This document shows, piece by piece, positions 11,401 to 22,361 of a stretch of DNA of 64,000 bases. The translations under genes were made by a program, and so were the position numbers. Position 1 is the stretch's first letter, and each line of letters opens with the position of its first letter. The DNA comes from Phoenix dactylifera. Taxonomy: Eukaryota > Streptophyta > Magnoliopsida > Arecales > Arecaceae. The stretch is from positions 13,224,797 through 13,288,796 of the forward strand of contig NC_052403.1 in NCBI RefSeq assembly GCF_009389715.1, in the 5' to 3' direction. The notes beneath the pieces were generated by a model, which was not told the DNA's origin, did not search any database, and saw only the letters and a list, made by a program, of their open reading frames with translations.

Positions 11401-13876
11401 TCAATGTTATCACAGCAACTGTTTCAGTTCTACAAAACTTTTTTTTTTAAAAAAGGAGCATTTTTGTTAGTGACTTGCCACCTTTTCATCTCTTTTGAGC
11501 AAACTCATCTGTTCAAGATTAGGTTTAACACAAGTTTCAGATATACTGCCTACTATTTTTGGTAGTTATTCAAGTTCATGGCCCAAGGCCATGAGTTCAC
11601 AATTACTGGCAGTCCAACAGTTCAAAGAATAACTATCATCAAAACCAAGGAGAGGGTGAATCAAACTTTAGAAAACAGAGGTAATTGTCCCAGAGATTAA
11701 AACGTTTTTGATGTACCAAACAGATCTAGTACTTCATTCATGATGAGGCTCTTGATTCAATTTGTTGCATAGCCCCGCCCGGTGGTCTCATCGCATTCTA
11801 ATCTTTTGACTTTGTAGGCTTACATAGTGAATATAAAGGAGATCATCAAAGGATTTAGGACTACTTTGGTTGCTTGTATAATTCATTTACATAAATGTCT
11901 TGGCTATTTTGATTTTACCTAGCATGCAGATTTATAAAAAGGTCGGTGTCTCGAGGATTCCATAAGTGCACAGCTTTTGAAATTTAATACACATGCATTC
12001 ATGCTCTAATAATAATTCCTAAAATTATAATTAAATTATGAGTTTCGGACTACATGTTGAGTCATATTAGGCTTTTACTTCCATCCTGCATCTTTTATGT
12101 CAAATGTCATTGACATAATACCCAATGATAATGGTAGTGAAATCACTGAAACATAAGGATCGCATCCTTTATACTTTAAGAGGAAAAGATCATATCCTTT
12201 TATATTGCATTAAATATGGTGTTGGTGATTGCTTGATTGCCACAGGGTTGGACACTGTTTTGTTGTTATGGAATCTATCACTATAACCAAATTTCCTAAC
12301 TCCTTGTCTGGATATTAACTTCTAGACCAATCTTATTGTCAAGCAATGCCTTACTCTTTGTTTTGTTGTGAAAGGTTAAAGTGGCAATTGAGATGCTTAT
12401 GAACGTAACATCAGGTCCAGCTTCTGTAATTCAGGTTGATCACTTCATAATTTTTTTTTCTTCACTCATGTCGGTATAGCAACACTCATCCATATGAACC
12501 TTCGCAACAGGCAGCAGTTCCTGGTATTCTTTCTAATTCACATGAGGAGTTTCACAAGAATGTCCTCACAGTGTTGGAGTCCTCAGCTGAAACACTTTAC
12601 ACAAGAATAGTTCATATTGAAGCACTGAAATGTCACTCAAGGCCTCAGGGTTCAATGTTCATGATGGTTGGCTTTTAGTTCATTTATCTGTGTCTTTTCT
12701 TTGGTTTTTATTTAACATTTTAGTTAGACAAGATAGTTTTTGTTTAATGGCAGGTTGAGATCAACCCTGCCCTTCTACTTGGCATAGAGAATGACATGGA
12801 CTTCGCTAGGGAGTTGATAAAAGAAGAATCTCTCTTGGTGCTTCCAGGTTAGAATGCACATGTAGTCTTTCCATCAAGCATGTAGCTGTAATCATGTGGC
12901 ATAATCATATGCTGTTTCTGTTTTAAAATTATGCCAGTAGCAAAGAATCTATGTTGAAATTTATGTTGAAATTTGAAAATTGTAACACATTCAGGCAAAA
13001 TTTTTCCAATCGAAACTAGTTAAACCGGTAGCTCTAAATGTCGAAGATCCCCCTTGTATATAATCACTGTTTAAAGCTAAAGATATTCTCATGCTAATTA
13101 TGGCTATATGAGATAAACTCTAGGTTGAAATTTGAGTGCAGTTGTGCAAAGCTTTTAAGTGGAAATAAGTAGTTTGGTTAGAAAGAACAAATGAACAGAT
13201 AGGTCGAAAAGTAGAACATACCACTGTACATAACCAATGTATAAAGCTAAAGACATAATTATGCTTCTTGGAGCATAATGCTTTTGCAGGTACCCCATAA
13301 TTCAGCAAATAAAAAGTTTTGCATGAGGAATATGTGCCAAGGCAAGGAAGCTGTGAACATACTCAGAACAAGTCAGTTTTGTTTCCATAAGGGCATCAGC
13401 TGGAGGTAGGAAAGATCATATCTTCAATCAAGTACAGATGAACAATTTTTGATAAGGGCTCCAGTTCAGCTTCATAGACCATTAATATTAACATTAGGAA
13501 CAATAATAAAAGAGTTGATCTCCTCTCTTCTTGAGGGTCACTGTGCTAGCATCTTTCATTTAGAGGCTTACATGGTCCATTAGCTTCTAACCTAATTCTT
13601 CATTTCGACAGCTGATTCACACTGTGTTGAAATCTGAGTTATACTTACCTGTTATTAGAGTTTGACAAAGCCTGGAAGTTCAAGTCAAATGGTAAATTAG
13701 ATATCTAATTGAGTTTAAGCTTGTTACTGTACTAATTATGAGTTTAATGATACTCAGGTTTTGTCATTGGTTTGAAGAACTGGGTGAGGATATTCTTTGG
13801 AGTTCCTTCTGATCTACTAAGCGAGGCTTGTGACAGGATTGAATCCTTTTGCAAGAGGCGGCGCCCAACAAATTGA
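5496..13876 (+). CDS. tyrosine/nicotianamine aminotransferase-like protein, seven exons
   Basis: This is a PLP-dependent class I/II aminotransferase. Exons inferred from homology and GT/AG sites: about 5496-5809, 9808-10147, 11132-11344, 12375-12434, 12511-12666, 12754-12847, 13758-13876 (stop TGA). Phases join cleanly and give about 420-430 residues, normal for the family. Visible motifs are [15 protein letters not shown] (Asp and Tyr that bind PLP), ALSKRW with the Schiff-base Lys near residue 255, PGWRLGW (phosphate-binding Arg) and [10 protein letters not shown] (carboxylate-binding Arg). Family members move the amino group of tyrosine, or of nicotianamine in grass phytosiderophore synthesis, to a 2-oxo acid in the cytosol; which substrate applies here cannot be told. 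The oddity is the 5' end: the frame is open from 5496 (after TGA 5493-5495) but has no ATG in exon 1. The start is therefore in an unseen upstream exon, non-AUG or lost. Exon 1 has GVGDA where relatives usually have GDP. Confidence 0.9.
7995..8935 (-). mobile_element. LTR-like direct repeats with PBS in aminotransferase intron 1
   Basis: Two diverged direct repeats both start TGAT: one from 7995, the other from 8732 to about 8935. They share roughly 200 bp, including AGAATAGAATAAAA-type and CACATATCAC-type segments. Just left of the second lies TCTGATACCA (8721-8730), which on the minus strand is the initiator-Met primer binding sequence. A polypyrimidine run (8644-8656) could be the minus-strand polypurine tract. 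This fits a small LTR element of TRIM type inserted antisense in the 4.0-kb intron, with one LTR truncated. The outer ends and target duplication were not found. Confidence 0.5.
10183..10377. repeat. GGATCCGGAT-rich dispersed repeat in intron 2
   Basis: The segment begins TAGGGTTGAAAC, like hAT ends, and holds palindromic runs such as GGATCCGGATCC near 10340-10355. It looks like one end of a degenerate hAT-type repeat. No matching right end or target duplication was seen. Confidence 0.4.
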
Positions 13877-14919
13877 TCTGTCGAGTGAATATAGAAACTA
13901 CAAACCATGCATGGTCGAAATGCAATAATATTTTTCCGAATGTAAACTTCTTTTCAAGTATTCTTTGGCAAATATCAATTTGGATTATCCAAGTACAATA
14001 CTTCTAATCAATTGTTTTGTAAGTAAAACTTTTGAAAGATATAATATTAAATGTGTCACCAATTATCCAGTTCCTGCAATTGTTTAAACCTTTGACAATT
14101 TTTGGAAATACTTGCAAACAAGCCCTTAGCATTTGCTGATCATCTACATGGTATGATGCCATTATCTGCTTGCTTCACTCATTGCAGTATGCTCCACTCG
14201 CTTTGCTCGCTCCGCGTGGGAAAAAAAAGCTTCTGTTTGGCTCTCTAGGACTTGCAAACGCAAGGCACACTCAACACTATCATCTATAATTAGTCAAACT
14301 GCATCACAGCCTCAAATCAATTAGTAAGAAACTTCTGCATTTCTTCAAACTTCAAAGCTTCCACTTATTTTCAGAATATTTCGGTTGATCTCCTCATCCT
14401 TGCTCTCAAGTAAAGGTAGATCTTTTGAAGAATATAATAATTGTTAGTCAAGCCAAAACTCATCTTCAAAGGCCCTAGGTAAGCGAAGAAGCTTAAGTTT
14501 TAGATGGCCCTCAATATTAGTTTGAGAGCTTAGAGGTTACTCACAGGCAATACACCCTCTATGGCTCTATACCTTAATTGGAGAACCTTTTTAGACCATA
14601 GAGGCACATACAAAAGATTAAATACCATTATTTTCCTCGAACTTCTTCATTTTTGGTAAGGATTACCTCAACCATATGTTCTTGAGAATTCCTCATCAAG
14701 ATCTACAAGTTCCTCAAGCGTTGCTCGATGCAAATTAAGAGTAGAAATCAGTCGATTATAAATGTACTGGTTTGAAGAGATCAGAGCCAATCAGAAACAC
14801 AACAATGCCTCACACAGTAAAGCATGTCTATGATCTCATATCATGTTGGGGATGACCAGGTGGTGGTTGTGGATCGAGAACTTGCTCTTTGTGATGATTT
14901 GTGCTCATCTCGATTATGC
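13877..14919. other. spacer downstream of the aminotransferase gene
   Basis: The first 100 bases should hold the 3' UTR; an AATAATATTTTT stretch near 13924 could act in polyadenylation. The rest shows no recognisable gene. Confidence 0.5.
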
Positions 14920-14924
14920 TTGAC

Positions 14925-15230
14925 CCAGACTCTATTCCATCAGAACTGCTCCTTTGTCTTGAAAAAATTTATGCCCTACCTTCCAAACTGATCCAAGTTG
15001 TGCTGAAGTTCGAAATACCTACATTAGCGAAAACCAAGGCGACAATACTTGAACTGGCCCATCCTCAAACCTCAGCCCCACCATAATGCAATTAGAGAAA
15101 ACATAATCATCGGTTAAGAAATTTTGTCAACCATTATCCTCATGATATGAAATCCAGCTCACAAACTCAAGTCATTCTTAAGATGCAGCTAATGTATAAT
15201 TTAGGTACCTATATTCAAAGATAGCCATGT
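14925..15230 (-). pseudogene. decayed copy of the 3' end of the adjacent PPR gene
   Basis: The minus strand here matches the last part of the PPR gene that starts at 15287. Shared blocks include CTCTTGAAAA / GTCTTGAAAA near 14957 and 15373, ATACCTAC near 15019 and 15439, CCCATCCTC near 15058 and 15478, and CAGCTAATG near 15187 and 15522. Spacing is conserved apart from an inserted segment at about 15085-15170. It has in-frame stops and indels and encodes nothing. The likely origin is an old local tandem duplication whose upstream remainder is gone. Confidence 0.7.
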
Positions 15231-15286
15231 TGGGTCGGGTCTCTTATGCTGCAAAAATGCAACCACACAAAGCAAGGATACTATCA

Positions 15287-17074
15287 TTACTGGTCTCTGC
15301 ACTCAATTAGAGAGATGATCCTTCTCAAACACGGTTCATCTCTACAACATTCAATCAAAGCTGCTCCATTTTCTCTTGAAAACTTTACTGCACTCCTCCC
15401 AAATATATCCAAGTAATGATCAAGCTCATGATACCTACCTGCTTTTATCAAGATATGAGCGATATTGCTTGCAAGAACCCCATCCTCTATTCTCAAATCT
15501 GAAATCTTATGCTCTTCGAGCACAGCTAATGCATGATTTAGAAGACCGGCTTTCAGATAACCCTCCATCAGAAGCGAATAAATTGAACTAGTCGGTCGGA
15601 TCCCACGGCTTCTCATGTCAGAAAGCTGACTTCTTGCTTCATTAAGCTTGCCTGCTTTAACCAAAGAATTTATAAGAACACCATAACCTTCCACATTCAC
15701 ACAAACTCCCCTCTGCAACCACCTATCAAACATCTTGACTACTTTCTCAAAGAGCCCAAGTTCACCATACATAGACATCATATACAAGCATGCCTCCCCA
15801 CTTAAAGCCCCTGCAACCTCCATTTCCTCCCAAGCCACCTCTGCTGGCCTCCTCAATCCTGCTTTTGAGTACACATAAATCATCGAAGCATAAATCGAAT
15901 CCAACATCTTATCCCCCTCCAAAGATTTCATATCTCTAAATATCTTCTCAGCCTCTTCGATCAAACCAAGCTTTCCACATCCATGAATGAGCGAAGCAGC
16001 ATAAAATTCCGGCTCACAGACTGTTCTTAGAAGATCAAATGCTTCCATCACCATCCTCTTCTCCACCATTGCCTCCGCAAAAATGAAAAAGCTCTCCTTT
16101 TTCTTTATCATTCCCTCTCGAAGCAAAAAACCGGCTTCGGAAACCATTCCCTGCTTCAAGAAACCCTTCATCAGGTCCAAGCTCAAAGCTTCATCAGGTC
16201 TAAAGGTAGCATTTTTCATCATCTCCTCCAAAACCACCCAAGAGAGCTTCATCCACCCAACTTGGCACAAAATCCCTAACAAATTCCTATAAATTTCCTC
16301 GTCGGCCAAAATTGCTCTCTCTCCCATCTCCAAGAATGCCTCCATTGCCGCCTTCCCATCTCCAGTGACCGTATAAAGATTCAGCAAGCTGGAATAGAAT
16401 CCTAACGCAGGGTTGTCAATCTCTGCCTTTGCTCTCTCTGAAACCTTAATCGCCTCATCAACGAGCCCATTCTCGGTCAGGATTGCGACGGCAATGGAGT
16501 AGATCTCTGAACTGGGTCCGAGGGCTTCGATCAATTGCTCGAGCAGGGAGCGGGCAAGATCGCGTCTTTCGGGGAAGAGACCGACGAAGAGGGAGCGGAA
16601 GTCAGCGGGGGATAGGGCGACGCCATGCTTTCTCATCTCGTCGAGATAGAACCGGATCCGAAAGGGGTGGGGAGAGCGTGATCGGAGCTGGGTGCGGAGG
16701 AGGGCAGATAAGAGGGAGGAGTCGGGGCGGAAGTGGGGCCTCGAGGAGCGGAGGAAGCGGTAGAAATCGAAGGCGAGGAGGGGGTCGGCAACCGCGGAGA
16801 CGAGCGTGGCAGCGGCGCCGGAAGAGACGGTGGCCGGGGAGGTCCGGAGGGCGTCGAGGGAGTGGGAGAGATTGGGGTCGCGGGCATTTTGGGAAGAGGG
16901 AGATAGAAGCTTTAGAAATCGGCGGACGGCTTGCCGGCCCTTGCGGGGAGGAGAAGTGCCGGCGGCAGGGCTGTTTTGGGAAGGGGAAGAGTCGGAAGTG
17001 TAGAAAATGGGAAGAGGGTTAGATCGGGAAGGAAATTTCGGTCGGAGTCGTCGAAGATGACGGCGGAGCAGCAT
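15287..17074 (-). CDS. P-class pentatricopeptide repeat protein, organelle-targeted
   Basis: This is an intron-free gene of 595 residues from the ATG at 17074. That start is chosen because it begins MLLRRHLRRLRPKFPSR, a basic Ser/Arg-rich leader typical of mitochondrial or plastid import; an in-frame ATG at 17116 would add 14 less basic residues. After a Pro/Ser-rich linker come about ten PPR motifs of roughly 35 residues from about residue 190 to 540, for example EGYGVLINSLVKAGKLNEA and SSIYSLLMEGYLKAG. There is no E, DYW or SMR domain, so it is P-class. Such proteins bind organellar RNA and affect its processing, stability or translation; the target here is unknown. The 5' part is strongly GC-rich and the 3' part is not, a common monocot pattern. 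No frame break is seen. Confidence 0.9.
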   Translation of the reverse strand: MLLRRHLRRLRPKFPSRSNPLPIFYTSDSSPSQNSPAAGTSPPRKGRQAVRRFLKLLSPSSQNARDPNLSHSLDALRTSPATVSSGAAATLVSAVADPLLAFDFYRFLRSSRPHFRPDSSLLSALLRTQLRSRSPHPFRIRFYLDEMRKHGVALSPADFRSLFVGLFPERRDLARSLLEQLIEALGPSSEIYSIAVAILTENGLVDEAIKVSERAKAEIDNPALGFYSSLLNLYTVTGDGKAAMEAFLEMGERAILADEEIYRNLLGILCQVGWMKLSWVVLEEMMKNATFRPDEALSLDLMKGFLKQGMVSEAGFLLREGMIKKKESFFIFAEAMVEKRMVMEAFDLLRTVCEPEFYAASLIHGCGKLGLIEEAEKIFRDMKSLEGDKMLDSIYASMIYVYSKAGLRRPAEVAWEEMEVAGALSGEACLYMMSMYGELGLFEKVVKMFDRWLQRGVCVNVEGYGVLINSLVKAGKLNEARSQLSDMRSRGIRPTSSIYSLLMEGYLKAGLLNHALAVLEEHKISDLRIEDGVLASNIAHILIKAGRYHELDHYLDIFGRSAVKFSRENGAALIECCRDEPCLRRIISLIECRDQ

Positions 17075-17158
17075 ACCTGGTTCTTCGTTTGGTGCTCCCC
17101 TGAACTCGGCGTTCATAAGATATGTTCCTCCACAGTTCACCCAATAAAAAAGTGCCAC

Positions 17159-18707
17159 GTAGAGACATTATCTAATTCATTCTGCTTTGATCAGAAAAAA
17201 ATATTAGATAAACCAGGCTCACGACTAATTATTTTTCTTCCCGTAATAGCAACATACTAAAATAATTCCATGCTAGATTCATGATGAATCTAATCTACCT
17301 AATAATTTCTCCCTATATAGTCCCAACTATTCATCAAAATTATTCTTTTTAAAGAGTAAAAAAAATTACCATCAATTTATATTAATTTGGAATAGTCATA
17401 GATCAATAAGAGTCCCATCTGCCACACCAGCTGAATTCTTTTATATTCAATGAAACTGCTGATTTTTTACAACCAACAGTTAAGTTTGCCATAGCTATAG
17501 CAATACTTTGATTTGGAAGTAGTCCAAAACTACTATGATGACACTGTAGAAGATAACCAACCTATCAACTTATCTAATACAGTTTGAGGTTTGGATTGGA
17601 GTTTGCTATTATTGCACATTTTCAGTGCTTTGCCACTGCATGTTTCTGACACAAAGCACCAACCTTTTTCTACTTAGGAAATGCATTTAACTTTTTATTT
17701 TGACAACTTGTACAAGTTTTAGCCTAGATGTTGTTGTATATCTTTATTATGTGGACCATTGCCTTTTTATCCATGACCCTGCAGCCATGCTTGTGCATAG
17801 GTATGTTATGCATCAGTTTATGGATTGGGATGGAACTGGGCATGTGTTTTGATGCTCGTAGGCAATATGCTCAAATTTTCGTTAACCTACAGATACAGAC
17901 ATGGAAAAACTTCCAAGGAATATCCAAAAAATACTTAGGAATGATGCATGAAAGCACCAGCAAACAAATAGTGGTTGAGAGGTGCCAATTAGAGCATGTA
18001 TTGCGTCATGCAATCCTTTGCAACACTTATTTGTATCTCAGGAGGATGGCTCAAAGCAAGATTGAAGCACTCTGAAATGGTCCTGGTTTTCAGCATACTC
18101 ACATCTGAGATTGAGAAATTCAGGGGGCATCTCATCACCATTTCACAAACATCCATCCTAATTTTCAGGGCTTGAGAAGGATAAGGTGATGAGGGGAAAC
18201 ATTGGATAAAGTTTTGATTCAGGATAACAAGCTTAGTTACTTCAGCAACGTGCATCGACGAATTAAAAAGTACTATCAGTGGAAACTATGTAAATGTTGC
18301 ACTGCTGATCCTAGATTCTAAGATGGGCTCAAACATTCTCATCTGTCTCTTAATCTCTTGAAAGATAAGAGTGGACACCATCTGAAACAAAAATTCAGAA
18401 ACCAACTTGGATCAATTTCACCCGTTGGTGCATGAGCAATTGCTTGCCAGTGTGCTCTCAATCCAAAAAATATGATGGAATTCACACACACAAGATTTTC
18501 ACCTCTCTGAAACATATAACTGGGCATCATAGAAAAAGATGGATAGGATGGATAGGAATCCAGCTCCTTGCAGATCAAAGCACTGAAGTCTTACATTGGA
18601 GTGATTACCAAAACAAAGCAACTCAAAAGTTTTCTTGTCACCTTTTCAACGAAACATGCAGATGAGAGTATGATTCCAACACTGCAAGAGCTTGAACTGA
18701 TAAAAAG
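17159..18707. other. spacer between PPR and coiled-coil genes
   Basis: This holds the upstream region of the PPR gene (a CTATATAG stretch near 17314 is a weak TATA candidate) and the 3' UTR of the coiled-coil gene next to 18707. A 115-codon open frame at 17728-18075 (+) has no recognisable domain and I do not call it a gene. Confidence 0.5.
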
Positions 18708-20738
18708 TTAACGCCCCCTGACGGCATAGGCAAAGGAGATGGCAGCAAAAACGGTGGTTATAGCAGGATACAGCCATTTCCAGAGTCCTGCCTTCTGAGT
18801 CTTGGTCACGACATGCTGCAAAACCACAAGCTCCCTATTCATGTCCTCAATCTTCCCCACCCAACTCTTATAAGCCATCTTGATGGTCTCCAACTCTTTC
18901 ACAAATGGTTGCATCTCCTCATCCTTCTCTTCCTCACTCCCAATGTCCCTCGCAACACCGACCTCTCTGACTTCAACTGATCCATGCATCATCTCTGTGG
19001 TATTCTTCAGAAGGGATAGAACCCTTTTAGAGCTCATATCGGCAGCTTCGATCTTTCTCTCCATACCCTCAAGGCTCTGCTGAGCAGTCATCAGTTTCTT
19101 CTCGAACGAAGTGTTTTCCTCCTTCAGGACATCAGATTGCACCTTCCATCCCTCCTCCTTCAGAGCAAAGTCATTGAGTGCCCTCTGAACCTGCTGCATC
19201 TCTTCTGCAGCCTCATTATTCCTCTTCTTTAGCTCCTCAGTTTGCACTCTCAGGCAATCCTCTTCCACCTTCTGAAGATCTAGGTCTCTCCAAGCAGAGT
19301 CCCTCTCAGCTTGCAATTGAAAGTTTGTGTCGGTGTGGTCGTTGCACATAACTTGCAGCTTGTAAATGGTTGATCGGAGCTGTTGCAACTCTTTCTGTAA
19401 ATTATTAATTTCAGTCTCCTGCGCAGCCCTCACTCCTTCAATTGCAACCTTCTCCCTCTCAATCTCCCTCATCCATGTCCTCGAAGTATCCAACTCCTTT
19501 TCAGATGACATCACTCGTTCCTCATAGTAGAGGAAAATTTCTTCCTTCTCGTTCTCCAGAGCACCCAACTCTGCCTGAAGCCTCTCGAGCTCCTCTGTAA
19601 CCTTTTCATGCTTCTTCTCCATCTCCGCAACTTCAGACAGCAGCCCTTTCTCTTCCTTCTTCAGCAATTCAAAAGCAGACTTGGAGCAATTAACCTCAGC
19701 TTCCAGCCTATGGTTGTTCTCGGAAAGGCTCTGGAGATCAGGTTCCAAATTCGATACCCATGCAACAAGAGCCTCCTTCTTGACAATTTCAGACAGCAGC
19801 TCCTCTGTGACCTTCGCAATCCCCTTTTCCATCTCGGCAATCTCATTCCGCAGCCCTTCCTCTTCCTTCTTCAGCAAAAATATGACAGCCTTCAAACAAC
19901 CAACCTCAGATTCCAAGCTTTGGTTGTTCTCGACCAGGCTCCGATGCTCTGCTTCCAAAGATGTTACCTTCGCAGCAATAGCCTCCCTCTTGGCCTTTAC
20001 CGACTCCGCCTCTTCTTGCTTAATCTTGATCACTTCTTCCATCCTCCTCTCACCACTCTCCACCAATTGTTTGTATTCGTCGAGGCTGGCTTCCATGGAA
20101 GCCTTCTCCTGGAGAAGAGAATGGATGAGTTCTTCCCTCTTCTTACCCTGTTCCACAAGTTCATTGCGCTCCGTCTCTAATTTCCCAACATTTGCTCCGA
20201 TCTCAGCGATACCAATCTCCAGCTCCCGGACTTTGGCTTCCAGACCCCTCACCTCCTTCTCCTTCTGATCAAGATGCATCGAGTTCAAATCTTTCTCCAA
20301 GAGGGCACGATCAAGAGCCTTCTTGACCTCATCCCTCTCTCCGACCACCATCTCCAACCGCTCGCCGCCGCTCCTCAGCTCTTCCGCCGTGGAGTCCACC
20401 CTCGCCTGCAGGGACCGGAGGTCCGTCTCCACCCGCCCCGCCGCGAGCTGCCGCTCCGCGAGGACGGAGGAGAGGACGAGGCGGCTGACGTCGCGCTCGA
20501 CGCGGGCGAGGAAGGCGTGGTCGTTGGCGAGGCCATCGAGGCGGCACTGGAGATGGTCCACCTGCTGCCGCCGCTCCACCGTCTCCTTGATGAGGAGGTT
20601 GTTGAGGGTCTTGAGGCTCTCCATCTTGTCCGGCAAGAGGTCTCGGCCCGACGGAGGTGGTGGATGCGACAACACCTCCTTCTTCTCCACCGCCTCCGTC
20701 GCCAACGCCGTCGCCGGAGACACCTTCTTCCGGGCCAT
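18708..20738 (-). CDS. long coiled-coil protein with C-terminal membrane anchor (PMD-like)
   Basis: An intron-free gene of 676 residues. The ATG at 20738 (MARKKVSPATAL) is the start; the open frame to its left begins with GTG, not ATG. After a short Pro-rich head, nearly all of residues 40-640 are charged heptad-like coiled coil. One hydrophobic segment (about 650-670, YPAITTVFAAISFAYAV) is followed only by RGR, which is tail-anchor topology. The architecture resembles the Arabidopsis peroxisomal and mitochondrial division factors PMD1/PMD2, coiled-coil tail-anchored proteins of the outer organelle membranes, which as I recall are much shorter. The assignment rests on architecture, so it is moderate. 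Residues about 242-311 and 312-381 are a 70-residue tandem duplication. It lies tail-to-head with the PPR gene, 1.6 kb away. Confidence 0.85.
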   Translation of the reverse strand: MARKKVSPATALATEAVEKKEVLSHPPPPSGRDLLPDKMESLKTLNNLLIKETVERRQQVDHLQCRLDGLANDHAFLARVERDVSRLVLSSVLAERQLAAGRVETDLRSLQARVDSTAEELRSGGERLEMVVGERDEVKKALDRALLEKDLNSMHLDQKEKEVRGLEAKVRELEIGIAEIGANVGKLETERNELVEQGKKREELIHSLLQEKASMEASLDEYKQLVESGERRMEEVIKIKQEEAESVKAKREAIAAKVTSLEAEHRSLVENNQSLESEVGCLKAVIFLLKKEEEGLRNEIAEMEKGIAKVTEELLSEIVKKEALVAWVSNLEPDLQSLSENNHRLEAEVNCSKSAFELLKKEEKGLLSEVAEMEKKHEKVTEELERLQAELGALENEKEEIFLYYEERVMSSEKELDTSRTWMREIEREKVAIEGVRAAQETEINNLQKELQQLRSTIYKLQVMCNDHTDTNFQLQAERDSAWRDLDLQKVEEDCLRVQTEELKKRNNEAAEEMQQVQRALNDFALKEEGWKVQSDVLKEENTSFEKKLMTAQQSLEGMERKIEAADMSSKRVLSLLKNTTEMMHGSVEVREVGVARDIGSEEEKDEEMQPFVKELETIKMAYKSWVGKIEDMNRELVVLQHVVTKTQKAGLWKWLYPAITTVFAAISFAYAVRGR
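19596..20015 (-). repeat. 210-bp in-frame internal duplication in the coiled-coil gene
   Basis: Two consecutive 70-residue units share SLVENNQSLESEV / SLSENNHRLEAEV, then LLKKEEEGL / LLKKEEKGL, then AEMEKGIAKVTEEL / AEMEKKHEKVTEEL at exactly 70-residue spacing. Being a multiple of seven, the unit keeps the heptad phase of the coiled coil. Confidence 0.85.
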
Positions 20739-20816
20739 CTCGATCGCCAGATAAGGAGACACAATGGTTAGGGTTTAAACGAAGGGGAGAAGGGAACGAA
20801 TGCTAGGGTTTTAGAA

Positions 20817-20826
20817 TATATATATA
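20817..20826 (-). promoter_or_regulatory. TATA box of the coiled-coil gene
   Basis: A TATATATATA run sits about 80 bp upstream of the ATG at 20738 on the minus strand. Transcription would start near 20785-20795, giving a 5' UTR of about 50 bases that skips no ATG. Confidence 0.6.
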
Positions 20827-21662
20827 GGAAGGAATGGTGACCGTTTGAGGAGGTACTGAAATTCGAAATAGATCACCGGGTAGAGGACGGATGGGATTCT
20901 TCGTTTTTAATTTTATCGGCGCTCGGATCACCAACCCACAATGACACCCAGTCACGTTTGAATGGAATCAACCGCCAGGTTTTTCATATTTTCGGTGAGT
21001 TGAGCGGGTGTGTTTTTGGGGCTATATTGTAGAAAAAAATTATATCCTAGATACATCTGTACGCTATTACAATCACCTCGCCTTATTCTTATAGCTCCAT
21101 TTATCATGGATTGCTATCTTGCACATATTATCACGATTTGTTTTCGTGGTGCACCGCTGATATAGTGTATGCGGTATAGATTAGATTAGATTAAATTGGT
21201 ATCAGAGTTTCGTTTTTCTGGTGGTAAATCATTCTATGCTTACGTTCTTTTAGTTTTACCTGTGGCCCATCAGGCCCAATTACACACACTCTCCTACGTC
21301 ATATTAAAGAAAAAGTCTTCATAAAAAAAAAAAAAATCAGGGCGATGACTCTACGAATATAAAAATACGCATCACCTATGAATGCATCAAAATTCACAAA
21401 AGAGCAGTGGTAACTAGGTGCGCCATCAAGAAAAGATTAAAGAGAACTTTTATTTTTATTATAATATAAACTCCGGGAATTAGATTTCAACCCATACTTT
21501 ATATTTTTTTTAATACTATTTTATGTGTTTCCCACTCCACATGGACTCGATCATGGAACCAGTGAGCCATGCAATCTTCCCCCTTTTCTCTCTTTGATTG
21601 CAACACTCCATGGTCATGGAGCCCTGCCTCCTTTCTCTCACATTCATCATGCATGTCAAGTT
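20827..21662. other. spacer left of the Mutator-like element
   Basis: No gene seen. TGGTATCAGAG at 21197-21207 (+) matches the initiator-Met primer binding sequence of retrotransposons, but I could not define an LTR beside it. Confidence 0.45.
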
Positions 21663-22189
21663 TTAGTTTTAGGGGTAATTAATCACCGGTCCATTTATTG
21701 ACCGGTCTCTAACGTTTAATTCCTGTTGACTGGTTGTTTAACAATCAGTCTAGCCATATTGCAATACTTTATTATGAGATGAAAATGCCCCATACGGATA
21801 TTTTAATCTTTGTCGCTTTATCTCCCATCCCACCGGAGAAGAGAAAGAAAAAAGGGGGTCGGGCCAGCCACTGCTGGCGCTGGCCATGGCCCGACCCCTC
21901 CCGAGTCTCCTCCCGCGGCCGCGCCACCGAAAATGCTCATGCCCCCGCCCTACGGTGGGGAGGGGCCGAAGAAGAGGAAGAAGGGTGGCCATGGCATCCT
22001 GCGGCCATCGTCGGCCTTGACCCGCCCTTCTTCCGCGTCCGCCGTGGCCCGGCTCCTTTCCGGTGCCGACGTCCTCGCGGGAGGAGAAGAATTCTCCGCG
22101 GGCCATCTGCGGCCGCTGCCCGGGCCCCTCTCGTGGCTTCCTCCTGCGTCCGCCACTCGATCCCTTTCCGACGCCGGTGGCATTGCGGG

Positions 22190-22320
22190 AGGAGAAGAAA
22201 GAAGAAAGAAGAAGAAGGGAAGAAGAGAAGAAAAAAAGAAAAAGAAAAAAAAGAAAAAGGAAAGAAAAAAAAAAAGAAAAGAAGAAAAGAAAGAAAGAAA
22301 GAAAAAATAAATAAATAAAT

Positions 22321-22361
<41 letters not shown>

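Noticed and set aside
16483..17022. Antisense frame opposite the PPR gene
   Set aside because: Gly/Arg-rich shadow of GC-rich coding sequence on the other strand.
17728..18075. 115-codon plus-strand gene
   Set aside because: No domain, AT-rich codon use unlike the neighbouring genes, and no supporting signals.
19608..20268. Plus-strand frames opposite the coiled-coil gene
   Set aside because: Leu/Ser-rich shadows of Glu/Lys-rich coiled-coil codons.
21197..21207. Primer binding site TGGTATCAGAG
   Set aside because: No LTR end or internal domain could be defined beside it; a chance or decayed match.
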